Below, in pieces: positions 42,254 to 57,737 of a DNA stretch of 64,000 bases; position 1 is the stretch's first letter, and each line of letters starts with the position of its first letter. Where the stretch lies: positions 372,001-436,000 of the forward strand of contig CAXIUT010000183.1 of NCBI GenBank assembly GCA_964035545.1. The letters run 5' to 3'. The notes beneath the pieces were generated by a model. It was not told the DNA's origin, ran no database searches, and worked only from the letters and a program-made list of their open reading frames with translations. Both the position numbers and the translations under genes were made by a program. This stretch comes from Bugula neritina (Eukaryota; Bryozoa; Gymnolaemata; Cheilostomatida; Bugulidae).

Positions 42254-45200
42254 AAAAAAACTGTAACAGATTGACAAATTCTGCAACATACTGAAATATA
42301 CTGCGACACATTGCAATATACTGTAACATACTGAAATATGCTCTAGCACACTGAAATACACTGCAACCCACTGAAATATACTGCAACATACGGAAATACA
42401 CTGCAACACATTGAAATACACTGCAACATACCAAAATAAATGGTAAACTACTGAAATATACTTTAACACATTGAAAAATACTGCAACATACTGAAATATA
42501 CTGTAACACACTGAAATATACTGCAACATACTGAAATACACTGTAACATATTGAAATACACTGCAACAAACTACAACATATTGAAATACACTGCAACGCA
42601 TTGAAAGACACTGCAACACATTGAAATATACTGCAATATACCAATATATATGGTAAACTGCTGAAATATACTTTAACACAATGAAAAATACTGCAACATA
42701 CTGAAATATACTGTAACACACTGAAATATACTGCAACATACTGCAACAATCTGAAATACACTGTAACATACTGAAATACACTGCAACAAACTACAACATA
42801 TTGAAATACACTGCAACACATTGAAATATACTGCAACATACCTAAATATACGGTAATATACCGAAAAAAAAACTGTAACAGATTGAAAAATTCTGCAACA
42901 TACTGAAATAAACTGCAACACACTGAAATACACCGCAAAATACTACAACATACTGAAATACACTGTAACATATTGAAATACACTGCAACACTTTGAAATA
43001 TACTGCAACATACCGAAATATATGTTAAACTACTAAAATATACTGTAACACTTTGAAAAACAGTGCAACATACTGAAATATACTGCGACACTTTGCAATG
43101 TACTGTAACATACTGAAATATGCTGTAGCGCACTGAAATACACTGCAACTCACTGAAATATACTGCAACATATTGAAATACACTGCAACATCCTACAACA
43201 TGCTAAAATACACGGTAACATATTGAAATACAGTACAACACGTTGAAATATACTGCAACATACCGGAATATATGGTAAAGTACTGAAATATACTGTAACA
43301 CACTGAAAAATACTGCAACATACTGAAATATACTGCGACACATTGCAATATACTGCAACATACCAAAATATATGGTAAACTACTGAAATATACTTTAACA
43401 CATTGAAAAATACTGCAACATACTGAAATATACTGTAACACACTGAAATATACTGCAACATACTGAAATACACTGTAACATACTGAAATAAACTGCAACA
43501 TACCAAAATATATGGTAAACTACTGAAATATACTTTAACACATTGAAAAATCCTGCAACATACTAAAATATACTGTAACACACTGCAAGATACTGCAACA
43601 TACTGAAATACACTGAAACATACTGAAATAAACTGCAACATACCAAAATATATGGTAAACTACTGAAATATACTGTAATACACTGAAAATTACTGCAACA
43701 TACCGAAATACACTGTAACATACTGAAACACACTGCAACATACTGCATTATACTGACATACACTGGAACATATTGAAATACACTGCAACACAATGAAATA
43801 TACTGCAACATACCAAAATATATGGTAAACTACTGAAATATACTTTAACACATTGAAAAATACTGCAACATACTGAAATATACTGTAACACACTGAAATA
43901 TACTGCAACATACTGAAATACACTGTAACATACTGAAATAAACAGTAACATACTGAAATACACTGCAACACCCTACAACATACTGAATTACACTGTAACA
44001 TTGTGAAATACACTGCAACACATTGAAAATTACTGCAACATACCGAAATATACGGTAAACTATTGAATTATACTGTAACACATTGAAAAATACTGAAACA
44101 CACTGAAATATACTCTGACACAATGCAATATACTGTAACATACTGAAATATGCTGTAGCACACTGAAATACACTGCAACTCACTGAAATATACTACAACA
44201 TACTGAAAAACACTGTAACATATTGAAACATACTGCAACATACTACAACATATTGAAAGACACTGCAACACATTGAAATATACTGCAACATACCTAAATA
44301 TCCGGTAATATACTGAAATATACTGTAACACATTGAAAAATACTACAACATACTGAAATACACTGTAACATATTGAAATACACTGCAACACATTGAAATA
44401 TACTGCAACATACTGAAACATACTGCGACACATTGCAATATACAGTAACATACTGAAACATGCTGTAGCACACTGAAATAGACTGCAGCTCACTGAAATA
44501 TACTGCAACATACTGAAATACACTGCTACATACTGAAATATACTGCAACATACTGCAACATACTGAAATACACTGTAACATACTGAAATACACCGCAAAA
44601 TACTACAACATACTGAAATACACTGTAACATATTGAAATACACTGCTACATACTGAAATATACTGCAACATACTGCAACATACTGAAATACACTGTAACA
44701 TATTGAAATACACTGCTACATACTGAAATATACTGCAACATACTGCAACATACTGAAATACACTGTAACATACTGAAATACACTGCAACAAACTACAACA
44801 TATTGAAATACACTGCAACACATTGAAATATACTGCAACATACCTAAATATACGGTAATATACCGAAAAAAAAACTGTAACAGATTGAAAAATTCTGCAA
44901 CATACTGAAATAAACTGCAACACACTGAAATACAGCGCAAAATACTACAACATACTGAAATACACTGTAACATATTGAAATACACTGCAACACTTTGAAA
45001 TATACTGCAACACACCGAAATATATGGTAAACTACCAAAATATACTGTAACACTTTGAAAAATAGTGCAACACACTGAAATATACTCTGACACATTGCAA
45101 TATACTGTAACATACTGAAATATGCTGTATCACACTGAAATACATTGCAACTCACTGAAATATACTGCAACATACTGAAATACACTGTAACATATTGAAA

Positions 45201-45488
45201 AATACTGCAACATACTGCAACATACTGAAATACACTGCAACATATTGAAAGACACTGCAAGACAATGAAATATACTGCAACATACTGAAATATACTGTAA
45301 CACACTGAAATATACTGCAACATACTGAAATACACTGCTACATACTGAAATATACTGCAACATACTGCAACATACTGAAATACACTGTAACGTACTGAAA
45401 TACACTGCAACAAACTACAACATATTGAAATACACTGCAACACATTGAAATATACTGCAACATACCTAAATATACGGTAATATAGCGG
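42254..45488. repeat. Higher-order unit 9 (3235 bp) with a divergent interior
   Basis: CGG-A7 at 42254-42260, CCG-A9 at 42864-42872 and a further A9 at 44866-44874. The first 1.3 kb matches other units. From about 43560 to 44840 the ten-mers occur in orders I did not find elsewhere, including a local 70-bp repeat. It looks less homogenised than the rest. Confidence 0.7.
44641..44780. repeat. Local 70-bp tandem repeat
   Basis: 44641-44710 and 44711-44780 are 70-bp copies starting CACTGCTACATACTG, with one visible difference near the end (TATTG or TACTG). A third similar copy starts at 44521. Each is seven ten-mers. Confidence 0.8.
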
Positions 45489-48400
45489 AAAAAAACTGTA
45501 ACAGATTGACAAATTCTGCAACATACTGAAATATACTGCGACACATTGCAATATACTGTAACATACTGAAATATGCTCTAGCACACTGAAATACACTGCA
45601 ACCCACTGAAATATACTGCAACATACGGAAATACACTGCAACACATTGAAATACACTGCAACATACCAAAATAAATGGTAAACTACTGAAATATACTTTA
45701 ACACATTGAAAAATACTGCAACATACTGAAGTATACTGTAACACACTGAAATATACTGCAACATACTGAAATACACTGTAACATATTGAAACACACTGCA
45801 ACAAACTACAACATATTGAAATACACTGCAACGCATTGAAAGACACTGCAACACATTGAAATATACTGCAATATACCAATATATATGGTAAACTGCTGAA
45901 ATATACTTTAACACATTGAAAAATACTGCAACATACTGAAATATACTGTAACACACTGAAATATACTGCAACATACTGCAACAATCTGAAATACACTGTA
46001 ACATACTGAAATACACTGCAACAAACTACAACATATTGAAATACACTGCAACACATTGAAATATACTGCAACATACCTAAATATACGGTAATATACCGAA
46101 AAAAAAACTGTAACAGATTGAAAAATTCTGCAACATACTGAAATAAACTGCTACACACTGAAATACACCGCAAAATACTACAACATACTGAAATACACTG
46201 TAACATATTGAAACACACTGCAACAAACTACAACATATTGAAATACACTGCAACGCATTGAAAGACACTGCAACACATTGAAATATACTGCAATATACCA
46301 ATATATATGGTAAACTGCTGAAATATACTTTAACACATTGAAAAATACTGCAACATACTGAAATATACTGTAACACACTGAAATATACTGCAACATACTG
46401 CAACAATCTGAAATACACTGTAACATACTGAAATACACTGCAACAAACTACAACATATTGAAATACACTGCAACACATTGAAATATACTGCAACATACTT
46501 AAATATACGGTAATATACCGAAAAAAAAACTGTAACAGATTGAAAAATTCTGCAACATACTGAAATAAACTGCTACACACTGAAATACACCGCAAAATAC
46601 TACAACATACTGAAATACACTGTAACATATTGAAATACACTGCAACACTTTGAAATATACTGCAACATACCGAAATATATGTTAAACTACTAAAATATAC
46701 TGTAACACTTTGAAAAACAGTCCAACACACTGAAATATACTGCGACACTTTGCAATGTACTGTATCATACTGAAATATGCTGTAGCACACTGAAATACAC
46801 TGCAACTCACTGAAATATACTGCAACATATTGAAATACACTGCAACATCCTACAACATGCTAAAATACACGGTAACATATTGAAATACAGTACAACACGT
46901 TGAAATATACTGCAACATACCGGAATATATGGTAAAGTACTGAAATATACTGTAACACACTGAAAAATACTGCAACATACTGAAATATACTGCGACACAT
47001 TGCAATATACTGCAACATACCAAAATATATGGTAAACTACTGAAATATACTTTAACACATTGAAAAATACTGCAACATAATGAAATATACTGTAACACAC
47101 TGAAATATACTGCAACATACTGAAATACACTGTAACATACTGAAATAAACTGCAACATACCAAAATATATGGTAAACTACTGAAATATACTTTAACACAT
47201 TGAAAAATCCTGCAACATACTAAAATATACTGTAACACACTGCAAGATACTGCAACATACTGAAATACACTGAAACATACTGAAATAAACTGCAACATAC
47301 CAAAATACATGGTAAACTACTGAAATATACTGTAACACACTGAAAAATACTGCAACATACTGAAATATACTGCGACACATTGCAATATACTGCAACATAC
47401 CAAAATATATGGTAAACTACTGAAATATACTTTAACACATTGAAAATTACTGCAACATACTGAAATATACTGTAACACACTGAAATATACTGCAACAAAC
47501 TGAAATACACTGTAACATATTGAAATAAACTGCAACATACCAAAATATATGGTAAACTACTGAAATATACTTTAACACATTGAAAAATACTGCAACATAC
47601 TAAAATATACCGTAACACACTGCAAGATACTGCAACATACCGAAATACACTGTAACATACTGAAACACACTGCAACATACTGCATTATACTGACATACAC
47701 TGGAACATATTGAAATACACTGCAACATCCTACAACATGCTGAAATACGCTGTAACATATTGAAATACACTGCAACACATTGAAAAATACTGCAACATAC
47801 CGAAATATATGGTAAACTATTGAATTATACTGTAACACATTGAAAAATACTGGAACACACTGAAATATACTCTGACACAATGCAAAATACTGTAACATAC
47901 TGAAATATGCTGTAGCACACTGAAATACACTGCAACTCACTGAAATATACTGCAACATACTGAAAAACACTGTAACATATTGAGACATACTGCAACATAC
48001 TGCAACATACTGAAATACACTGTAACATCCTGAAATACATTGCAAAATACTGCAACATATTGAAATACACTGCAACACATTGAAATATACTGCAACATAC
48101 CTAAATATCCGGTAATATACTGAAATATCCTGTAACACATTGAAAAATACTGCAACATACTGAAATACACTGCAACCCACTGAAATACATCGCAAAAGAC
48201 TACAACATACTGAAATACACTGTAACATATTGAAATACACTGCAACACATTGAAATATACTGCAACCTATAGAAATATATGGTAAACTACTGAAACATAC
48301 TGTAACGCATTGAAAAATACTGCAACATACTGAAATATACTGTAACAAACTGAAATATACTGCAACATACTGAAATACACTGTAACATACTGAAATAAAC

Positions 48401-49773
48401 TGCAACATACTGAAGTACACTGCAACATCCTACAACATACTGAAATACAATGTAACATATTGAAACACACTGCAACACATTGAAATATACTGCCATGTAC
48501 CGAATTATATGGTGGACTACTGAAATATACTGTAACACATTGAAAAATACTGCAAGATACTGAAATATACTGCGACACATTGCAATATACTGTAACATAC
48601 CGAAATATATGGTAAACTATTGAATTATACTGTAACACATTGAAAAATACTGAAACAAACTGAAATATACTCTGACACAATGCAAAACACTGTAACATAC
48701 TGAAATATGCTGTAGCACACTGAAATACACTGCAACTCACTGAAATATACGGCAACATACTGAAAAACACTGTAACATATTGAGACATACTGCAACATAC
48801 TGCAACATACTGAAATACACTGTAACATACTGAAATACATTGCAAAATACTGCAACATATTGAAATACACTGCAACACATTGAAATATACTGCAACATAC
48901 CTAAATATCCGGTAATATACTGAGATATACTGTAACACATTGAAAAATACTGCAACATACTGAAATACACTGCAACCCACTGAAATACATCGCAAAAGAC
49001 TACAACATACTGAAATACACTGTAACATATTGAAATACACTGCAACACATTGAAATATACTGCAACCTATAGAAATATATGGTAAACTACTGAAATATAC
49101 TGTAACACATTGAAAAGTACTGCATCATACTGAAATATACTGCGACATAATGCAATATTCTGTAACATACTGAGATATGCTGTAGCACACTGAAATACAC
49201 TACAACTCACTGAAACATACTGCAACATACTGAAATACACTGTAACATCCTACAACATACTGAAATACACAGTAACATATTGAAATACACTGCAACACAT
49301 TGAAATATACTGCAACATACCTAACTATACGGTAATATACTGAAATATACTGTATCACATTGAAAAATACTGCAAGATACTGAAATATACTGTGACACAT
49401 TGCAATATACTGTAACATACTGAAATATGCTCAAGCACACTGAAACACACTGCACCTCACTGAAACATACTGCAACATACTGAAATACACTGCAACATCC
49501 TACAACATACTGAAATACACTGCAACATATTGAAAGACACTGCAAGACAATGAAATATACTGCAACATACTGAAATATACTGTAACACACTGAAATATAC
49601 TGCAACATACTGAAATACACTGCTACATACTGAAATATACTGCAACATACTGCAACATACTGAAATACACTGTAACATACTGAGATACACTGCAACAAAC
49701 TACAACATATTGAAATACACTGCAACACATTGAAATATACTGCAACATACCTAAATATACGGTAATATAGCGG
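45489..49773. repeat. Higher-order unit 10 (4285 bp)
   Basis: CGG-A7 at 45489-45495, CCG-A9 at 46099-46107, and a second CCG-A9 at 46521-46529 created by a 422-bp tandem duplication. Its later part (about 47570-49320) resembles the corresponding parts of the units to its right. Confidence 0.75.
45781..46624. repeat. Tandem duplication of 422 bp
   Basis: 45781-46202 and 46203-46624 are near-identical copies, each with one A9 tract. The offset of 422 is 420 plus the 2-bp excess of the A9 tract, so the duplication copied the slip. One visible difference is TACCTAAATA against TACTTAAATA. Confidence 0.85.
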
Positions 49774-52700
49774 AAAAAAACTGTAACAGATTGACCAATT
49801 CTGCAACATACTGAAATATACTGCGACACATTGCAATATACTGTAACATACTGAAACATGCTCTAGCACACTGAAATACACTGCAACCCACTGAAATATA
49901 CTGCAACATACGGAAATACACTGCAACACATTGAAATACACTGCAACATACCAAAATAAATGGTAAACTACTGAAATATACTTTAACACATTGAAAAATA
50001 CTGCAACATACTGAAATATACTGTAACACACTGAAATATACTGGAACATACTGAAATACACTGTAACATATTGAAATACACTGCAACAAACTACAACATA
50101 TTGAAATACACTGCAACGCATTGAAAGACACTGCAACACATTGAAATATACTGCAATATACCAATATATATGGTAAACTGCTGAAATATACTTTAACACA
50201 TTGAAAAATACTGCAACATACTGAAATATACTGTAACACACTGAAATATACTGCAACATACTGCAACAATCTGAAATACACTGTAACATACTGAAATACA
50301 CTGCAACAAACTACAACATATTGAAATACACTGCAACACATTGAAATATACTGCAACATACCTAAATATACGGTAATATACCGAAAAAAAACTGTAACAG
50401 ATTGAAAAATTCTGCAACATACCGAAATAAACTGCAACACACTGAAATACACCGCAAAATACTACAACATGCTGAAATACACTGTAACATATTGAAATAC
50501 ACTGCAACACTTTGAAATATACTGCAACATACCGAAATATATGTTAAACTACTAAAATATACTGTAACACTTTGAAAAACAGTGCAACATACTGAAACAT
50601 ACTGCGACACTTTGCAATGTACTGTAACATACTGAAATATGCTGTAGCACACTGAAATACACTGCAACTCACTGAAATATACTGCAACATATTGAAATAC
50701 ACTGCAACATCCTACAACATGCTAAAATACACGGTAACATATTGAAATACAGTACAACACGTTGAAATATACTGCAACATACTGGAATATATGGTAAAGT
50801 ACTGAAATATACTGTAACACACTGAAAAATACTGCAACATACTGAAATATACTCTGACACATTGCAATATACTGCAACATACCAAAATATATGGTAAACT
50901 ACTGAAATATACTTTAACACATTGAAAAATACTGCAACATACTGAAATATACTGTAACACACTGAAATATACTGCAACATACTGAAATACACTGTAACAT
51001 ACTGAAATAAACTGCAACATACCAAAATATATGGTAAACTACTGAAATATACTTTAACACATTGAAAAATCCTGCAACATACTAAAATATACTGCGACAC
51101 ATTGCAATATACTGTAACATACTGAAATATGCTCTAGCACATTGAAATACACTGCAACTCACTGAAATATACTGCAACATACTGAAATACACTGCAACAC
51201 ATTGAAATATACTGCAACCTACAGAAATAGGTGGTAAACTACTGAAATATACTGTAACACATTGAAAAATACTGCAACATACTGAAATATACTGCGACAC
51301 ATTGTAATATACTGTAACATACTGAAACATACTGTAGCACACTGAAATAGACTGCAGCTCACTGAAATATACTGCATTATACTGAAATTCACTGCAGCAT
51401 CCTACAACATGCTGAAATACACTGTAACATATTGAAATACACTGCAACAAACTACAACATATTGAAATACACTGCAACGCATTGAAAGACACTGCAACAC
51501 ATTGAAATATACTGCAACCTATAGAAATATATGGTAAACTACTGAAATATACTGTAACACATTGAAAAATACTGCAACATACTGAAACATACTGCGACAC
51601 ATTGCAATATACTGTAACATACTGAAACATGCTGTAGCACACTGAAATAGACTGCAGCTCACTGAAATATACTGCAACATACTGAAATTCACTGCAGCAT
51701 CCTACAACATGCTGAAATACACTGTAACATATTGAAATACACTGCAACACATTGAAATATACTGCAACATACCGCAATATATGGTAAACTACTGAAATAT
51801 ACTGTAACACATTGAAAAATACTGCATCATACTGAAATAAACTGCGACAAAATGCAATATTCTGTAACATACTGAGATATGCTGTAGCACACTGAAATAC
51901 ACTGCAACTCACTGAAATATACTGCAACATACTGGAAAACACTGTAACATATTGAGACATACTGCAACATACTGCAACATACTGAAATACACTGTAACAT
52001 CCTGAAATACATTGCAAAATACTGCAACATATTGAAATACACTGCAACACATTGAAATATACTGCAACATACCTAAATATCCGGTAATATACTGAAATAT
52101 ACTGTAACACATTGAAAAATACTGCAACATACTGAAATACACTGCAACCCACTGATATACATCGCAAAAGACTACAACATACTGAAATACACTGTAACTT
52201 ATTGAAATACACTGCAACACATTGAAATATACTGCAACCTATAGAAATATATGGTAAACTACTGAAATATACTGTAACGCATTGAAAAATACTGCAACAT
52301 ACTGAAATATACTGTAACAAACTGAAATATACTGCAACATACTGAAATACACTGTAACATACTGAAATATATGGTAAACTATTGAATTATACTGTAACAC
52401 ATTGAAAAATACTGAAACAAACTGAAATATACTCTGACACAATGCAAAATACTGTAACATACTGAAATATGCTGTAGCACACTGAAATACACTGCAACTC
52501 ACTGAAATATACTGCAACATACTGAAAAACACTGTAACATATTGAGACATACTGCAACATATTGCAACATACTGAAATACACTGTAACATACTGAAATAC
52601 ATTGCAAAATACTGCAACATATTGAAATACACTGCAACACATTGAAATATACTGCAACATACCTAAATATCCGATAATATACTGAGATATACTGTAACAC

Positions 52701-53535
52701 ATTGAAAAATACTGCAACATACTGAAATACACTGCAACCCACTGAAATACATCGCAAAAGACTACAACATACTGAAATACACTGTAACATATTGAAATAC
52801 ACTGCAACACATTGAAATATACTGCAACCTATAGAAATATATGGTAAACTACTGAAATATACTGTAACACATTGAAAAATACTGCATCATACTGAAATAT
52901 ACTGCGACATAATGCAATATTCTGTAACATACTGAGATATGCTGTAGCACACTGAAATACACTACAACTCACTGAAACATACTGCAACATACTGAAATAC
53001 ACTGTAACATCCTACAACATACTGAAATACACAGTAACATATTGAAATACACTGCAACACATTGAAATATACTGCAACATACCTAAATATACGGTAATAT
53101 ACTGAAATATACTGTATCACATTGAAAAATACTGCAAGATACTGAAATATACTGTGACACATTGCAATATACTGTAACATACTGAAATATGCTCAAGCAC
53201 ACTGAAACACACTGCACCTCACTGAAACATACTGCAACATACTGAAATACACTGCAACATCCTACAACATACTGAAATACACTGCAACATATTGAAAGAC
53301 ACTGCAAGACAATGAAATATACTGCAACATACTGAAATATACTGTAACACACTGAAATATACTGCAACATACTGAAATACACTGCTACATACTGAAATAT
53401 ACTGCAACATACTGCAACATACTGAAATACACTGTAACATACTGAAATACACTGCAACAAACTACAACATATTGAAATACACTGCAACACATTGAAATAT
53501 ACTGCAACATACCTAAATATACGGTAATATAGCGG
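49774..53535. repeat. Higher-order unit 11, type A (3762 bp)
   Basis: CGG-A7 at 49774-49780 and CCG-A8 at 50384-50391. It shares private variants with unit 13 and not with units 12 and 14, for example CTGAGATACACTG (49680) and TATACTGGAACATAC (about 50040). It is thus the first A member of an A-B-A-B series. Confidence 0.85.
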
Positions 53536-56500
53536 AAAAAAACTGTAACAGATTGACAAATTCTGCAACATACTGAAATATACTGCGACACATTGCAATA
53601 TACTGTAACATACTGAAACATGCTCTAGCACACTGAAATACACTGCAACCCACTGAAATATACTGCAACATACGAAAATACACTGCAACACATTGAAATA
53701 CACTGCAACATACCAAAATAAATGGTAAACTACTGAAATATACTTTAACACATTGAAAAATACTGCAACATACTGAAATATACTGTAACACACTGAAATA
53801 TACTGCAACATACTGAAATACACTGTAACATATTGAAATACACTGCAACAAACTACAACATATTGAAATACACTGCAACGCATTGAAAGACACTGCAACA
53901 CATTGAAATATACTGCAATATACCAATATATATGGTAAACTGCTGAAATATACTTTAACACATTGAAAAATACTGCAACATACTGAAATATACTGTAACA
54001 CACTGAAATATACTGCAACATACTGCAACAATCTGAAATACACTGTAACATACTGAAATACACTGCAACAAACTACAACATATTGAAATACACTGCAACA
54101 CATTGAAATATACTGCAACATACCTAAATATACGGTAATATACCGAAAAAAAGCTGTAACAGATTGAAAAATTCTGCAACATACCGAAATAAACTGCAAC
54201 ACACTGAAATACACCGCAAAATACTACAACATGCTGAAATACACCGTAACATATTGAAATACACTGCAACACTTTGAAATATACTGCAACATACCGAAAT
54301 ATATGTTAAACTATTAAAATATACTGTAACACTTTGAAAAACAGTGCAACATACTGAAACATACTGCGACACTTTGCAATGTACTGTAACATACTGAAAT
54401 ATGCTGTAGCACACTGAAATACACTGCAACTCACTGAAATATACTGCAACATATTGAAATACACTGCAACATCCTACAACATGCTAAAATACACGGTAAC
54501 ATATTGAAATACAGTACAACACGTTGAAATATACTGCAACAAACCGGAATATATGGTAAAGTACTGAAATATACTGTAACACACTGAAAAATACTGCAAC
54601 ATACTGAAATATACTCTGACACATTGCAATATACTGCAACATACCAAAATGTATGGTAAACTACTGAAATATACTTTAAAATATTGAAAAATACTGCCAC
54701 ATACTGAAATATACTGTAACACACTGAAATATACTGCAACATACTGAAATACACTGTAACATACTGAAATAAACTGCAACATACCAAAATATATGGTAAA
54801 CTACTGAAATATACTTTAACACATTGAAAAATCCTGCAACATACTAAAATATACTGCGACACATTGCAATATACTGTAACATACTGAAATATGCTCTAGC
54901 ACACTGAAATACACTGCAACTCACTGAAATATACTGCAACATACTGAAATACACTGCAACACATTGAAATATACTGCAACCTACAGAAATAGGTGGTAAA
55001 CTACTGAAATATACTGTAACACATTGAAAAATACTGCAACATAGTGAAATATACTGCGACACATTGTAATATACTGTAACATACTGAAACATACTGTAGC
55101 ACACTGAAATAGACTGCAGCTCACTGAAATATACTGCATTATACTGAAATTCACTGCAGCATCCTACAACATGCTGAAATACACTGTAACATATTGAAAT
55201 ACACTGCAACAAACTACAACATATTGAAATACACTGCAACGCATTGAAAGACACTGCAACACATTGAAATATACTGCAACCTATAGAAATATATGGTAAA
55301 CTACTGAAATATACTGTAACACATTGAAAAATACTGCAACATACTGAAACATACTGCGACACATTGCAATATACTGTAACATACTGAAACATGCTGTAGC
55401 ACACTGAAATAGACTGCAGCTCACTGAAATATACTGCAACATACTGAAATTCACTGCAGCATCCTACAACATGCTGAAATACACTGTAACATATTGAAAT
55501 ACACTGCAACACATTGAAATATACTGCAACATACCGCAATATATGGTAAACTACTGAAATATACTGTAACACATTGAAAAATACTGCATCATACTGAAAT
55601 AAACTGCGACATAATGCAATATTCTGTAACATACTGAGATATGCTGTAGCACACTGAAATACACTGCAACTCACTGAAATATACTGCAACATACTGAAAA
55701 ACACTGTAACATATTGAGACATACTGCAACATACTGCAACATACTGAAATACACTGTAACATCCTGAAATACATTGCAAAATACTGCAACATATTGAAAT
55801 ACACTGCAACACATTGAAATACACTGCAACATACCTAAATATCCGGTAATATACTGAAATATACTGTAACACATTGAAAAATACTGCAACATACTGAAAT
55901 ACACTGCAACCCACTGAAATACATCGCAAAAGACTACAACATACTGAAATACACTGTAACATATTGAAATACACTGCAACACATTGAAATATACTGCAAC
56001 CTATAGAAATATATGGTAAACTACTGAAATATACTGTAACGCATTGAAAAATACTGCAACATACTGAAATATACTGTAACAAACTGAAATATACTGCAAC
56101 ATACTGAAATACACTGTAACATACTGAAATAAACTGCAACATACTGAAGTACACTGCAACATCCTACAACATACTGAAATACAATGTAACATATTGAAAC
56201 ACACTGCAACACATTGAAATATACTGCCATGTACCGAATTATATGGTGGACTACTGAAATATACTGTAACACATTGAAAAATACTGCAAGATACTGAAAT
56301 ATACTGCGACACATTGCAATATACTGTAACATACCGAAATATATGGTAAACTATTGACTTATACTGTAACACATTGAAAAATACTGAAACAAACTGAAAT
56401 ATACTCTGACACAATGCAAAATACTGTAACATACTGAAATATGCTGTAGCACACTGAAATACACTGCAACTCGCTGAAATATACTGCAACATACTGAAAA

Positions 56501-57737
56501 ACACTGTAACATATTGAGACATACTGCAACATACTGCAACATACTGAAATACACTGTAACATACTGAAATACATTGCAAAATACTGCAACATATTGAAAT
56601 ACACTGCAACACATTGAAATATACTGCAACATACCTAAATATCCGGTAATATACTGAAATATACTGTAACACATTGAAAAATACTGCAACATACTGAAAT
56701 ACACTGCAACCCACTGAAATACATCGCAAAAGACTACAACATACTGAAATACACTGTAACATATTGGAATACACTGCAACACATTGAAATATACTGCAAC
56801 CTATAGAAATATATGGTAAACTACTGAAATATACTGTAACGCATTGAAAAATACTGCAACATACTGAAATATACTGTAACAAACTGAAATATACTGCAAC
56901 ATACTGAAATACACTGTAACATACTGAAATAAACTGCAACATACTGAAGTACACTGCAACATCCTACAACATACTGAAATACAATGTAACATATTGAAAC
57001 ACACTGCAACACATTGGAATATACTGCCATGTACCGAATTATATGGTGGACTACTGAAATATACTGTAACACATTGAAAAGTACTGCATCATACTGAAAT
57101 ATACTGCGACATAATGCAATATTCTGTAACATACTGAGATATGCTGTAGCACACTGAAATACACTACAACTCACTGAAACATACTGCAACATACTGAAAT
57201 ACACTGTAACATCCTACAACATACTGAAATACACAGTAACATATTGAAATACACTGCAACACATTGAAATATACTGCAACATACCTAAATATACGGTAAT
57301 ATACTGAAATATACTGTATCACATTGAAAAATACTGCAAGATACTGAAATATATTGTGACACATTGCAATATACTGTAACATACTGAAATATGCTCAAGC
57401 ACACTGAAACACACTGCACCTCACTGAAACATACTGCAACATACTGAAATACACTGCAACATCCTACAACATACTGAAATACACTGCAACATATTGAAAG
57501 ACACTGCAAGACAATGAAATATACTGCAACATACTGAAATATACTGTAACACACTGAAATATACTGCAACATACTGAAATACACTGCTACATACTGAAAT
57601 ATACTGCAACATACTGCAACATACTGAAATACACTGTAACATACTGAGATACACTGCAACAAACTACAACATATTGAAATACACTGCAACACATTGAAAT
57701 ATACTGCAACATACCTAAATATACGGTAATATAGCGG
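53536..57737. repeat. Higher-order unit 12, type B (4202 bp)
   Basis: CGG-A7 at 53536-53542; its 610-bp partner has A7 then G at 54146-54153 (A8 with the last A changed). It shares CTATTAAAATA (about 54312) with unit 14, where others have CTACTAAAATA. It is 440 bp longer than unit 11, with extra ten-mer blocks between about 56150 and 57150. Confidence 0.85.
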
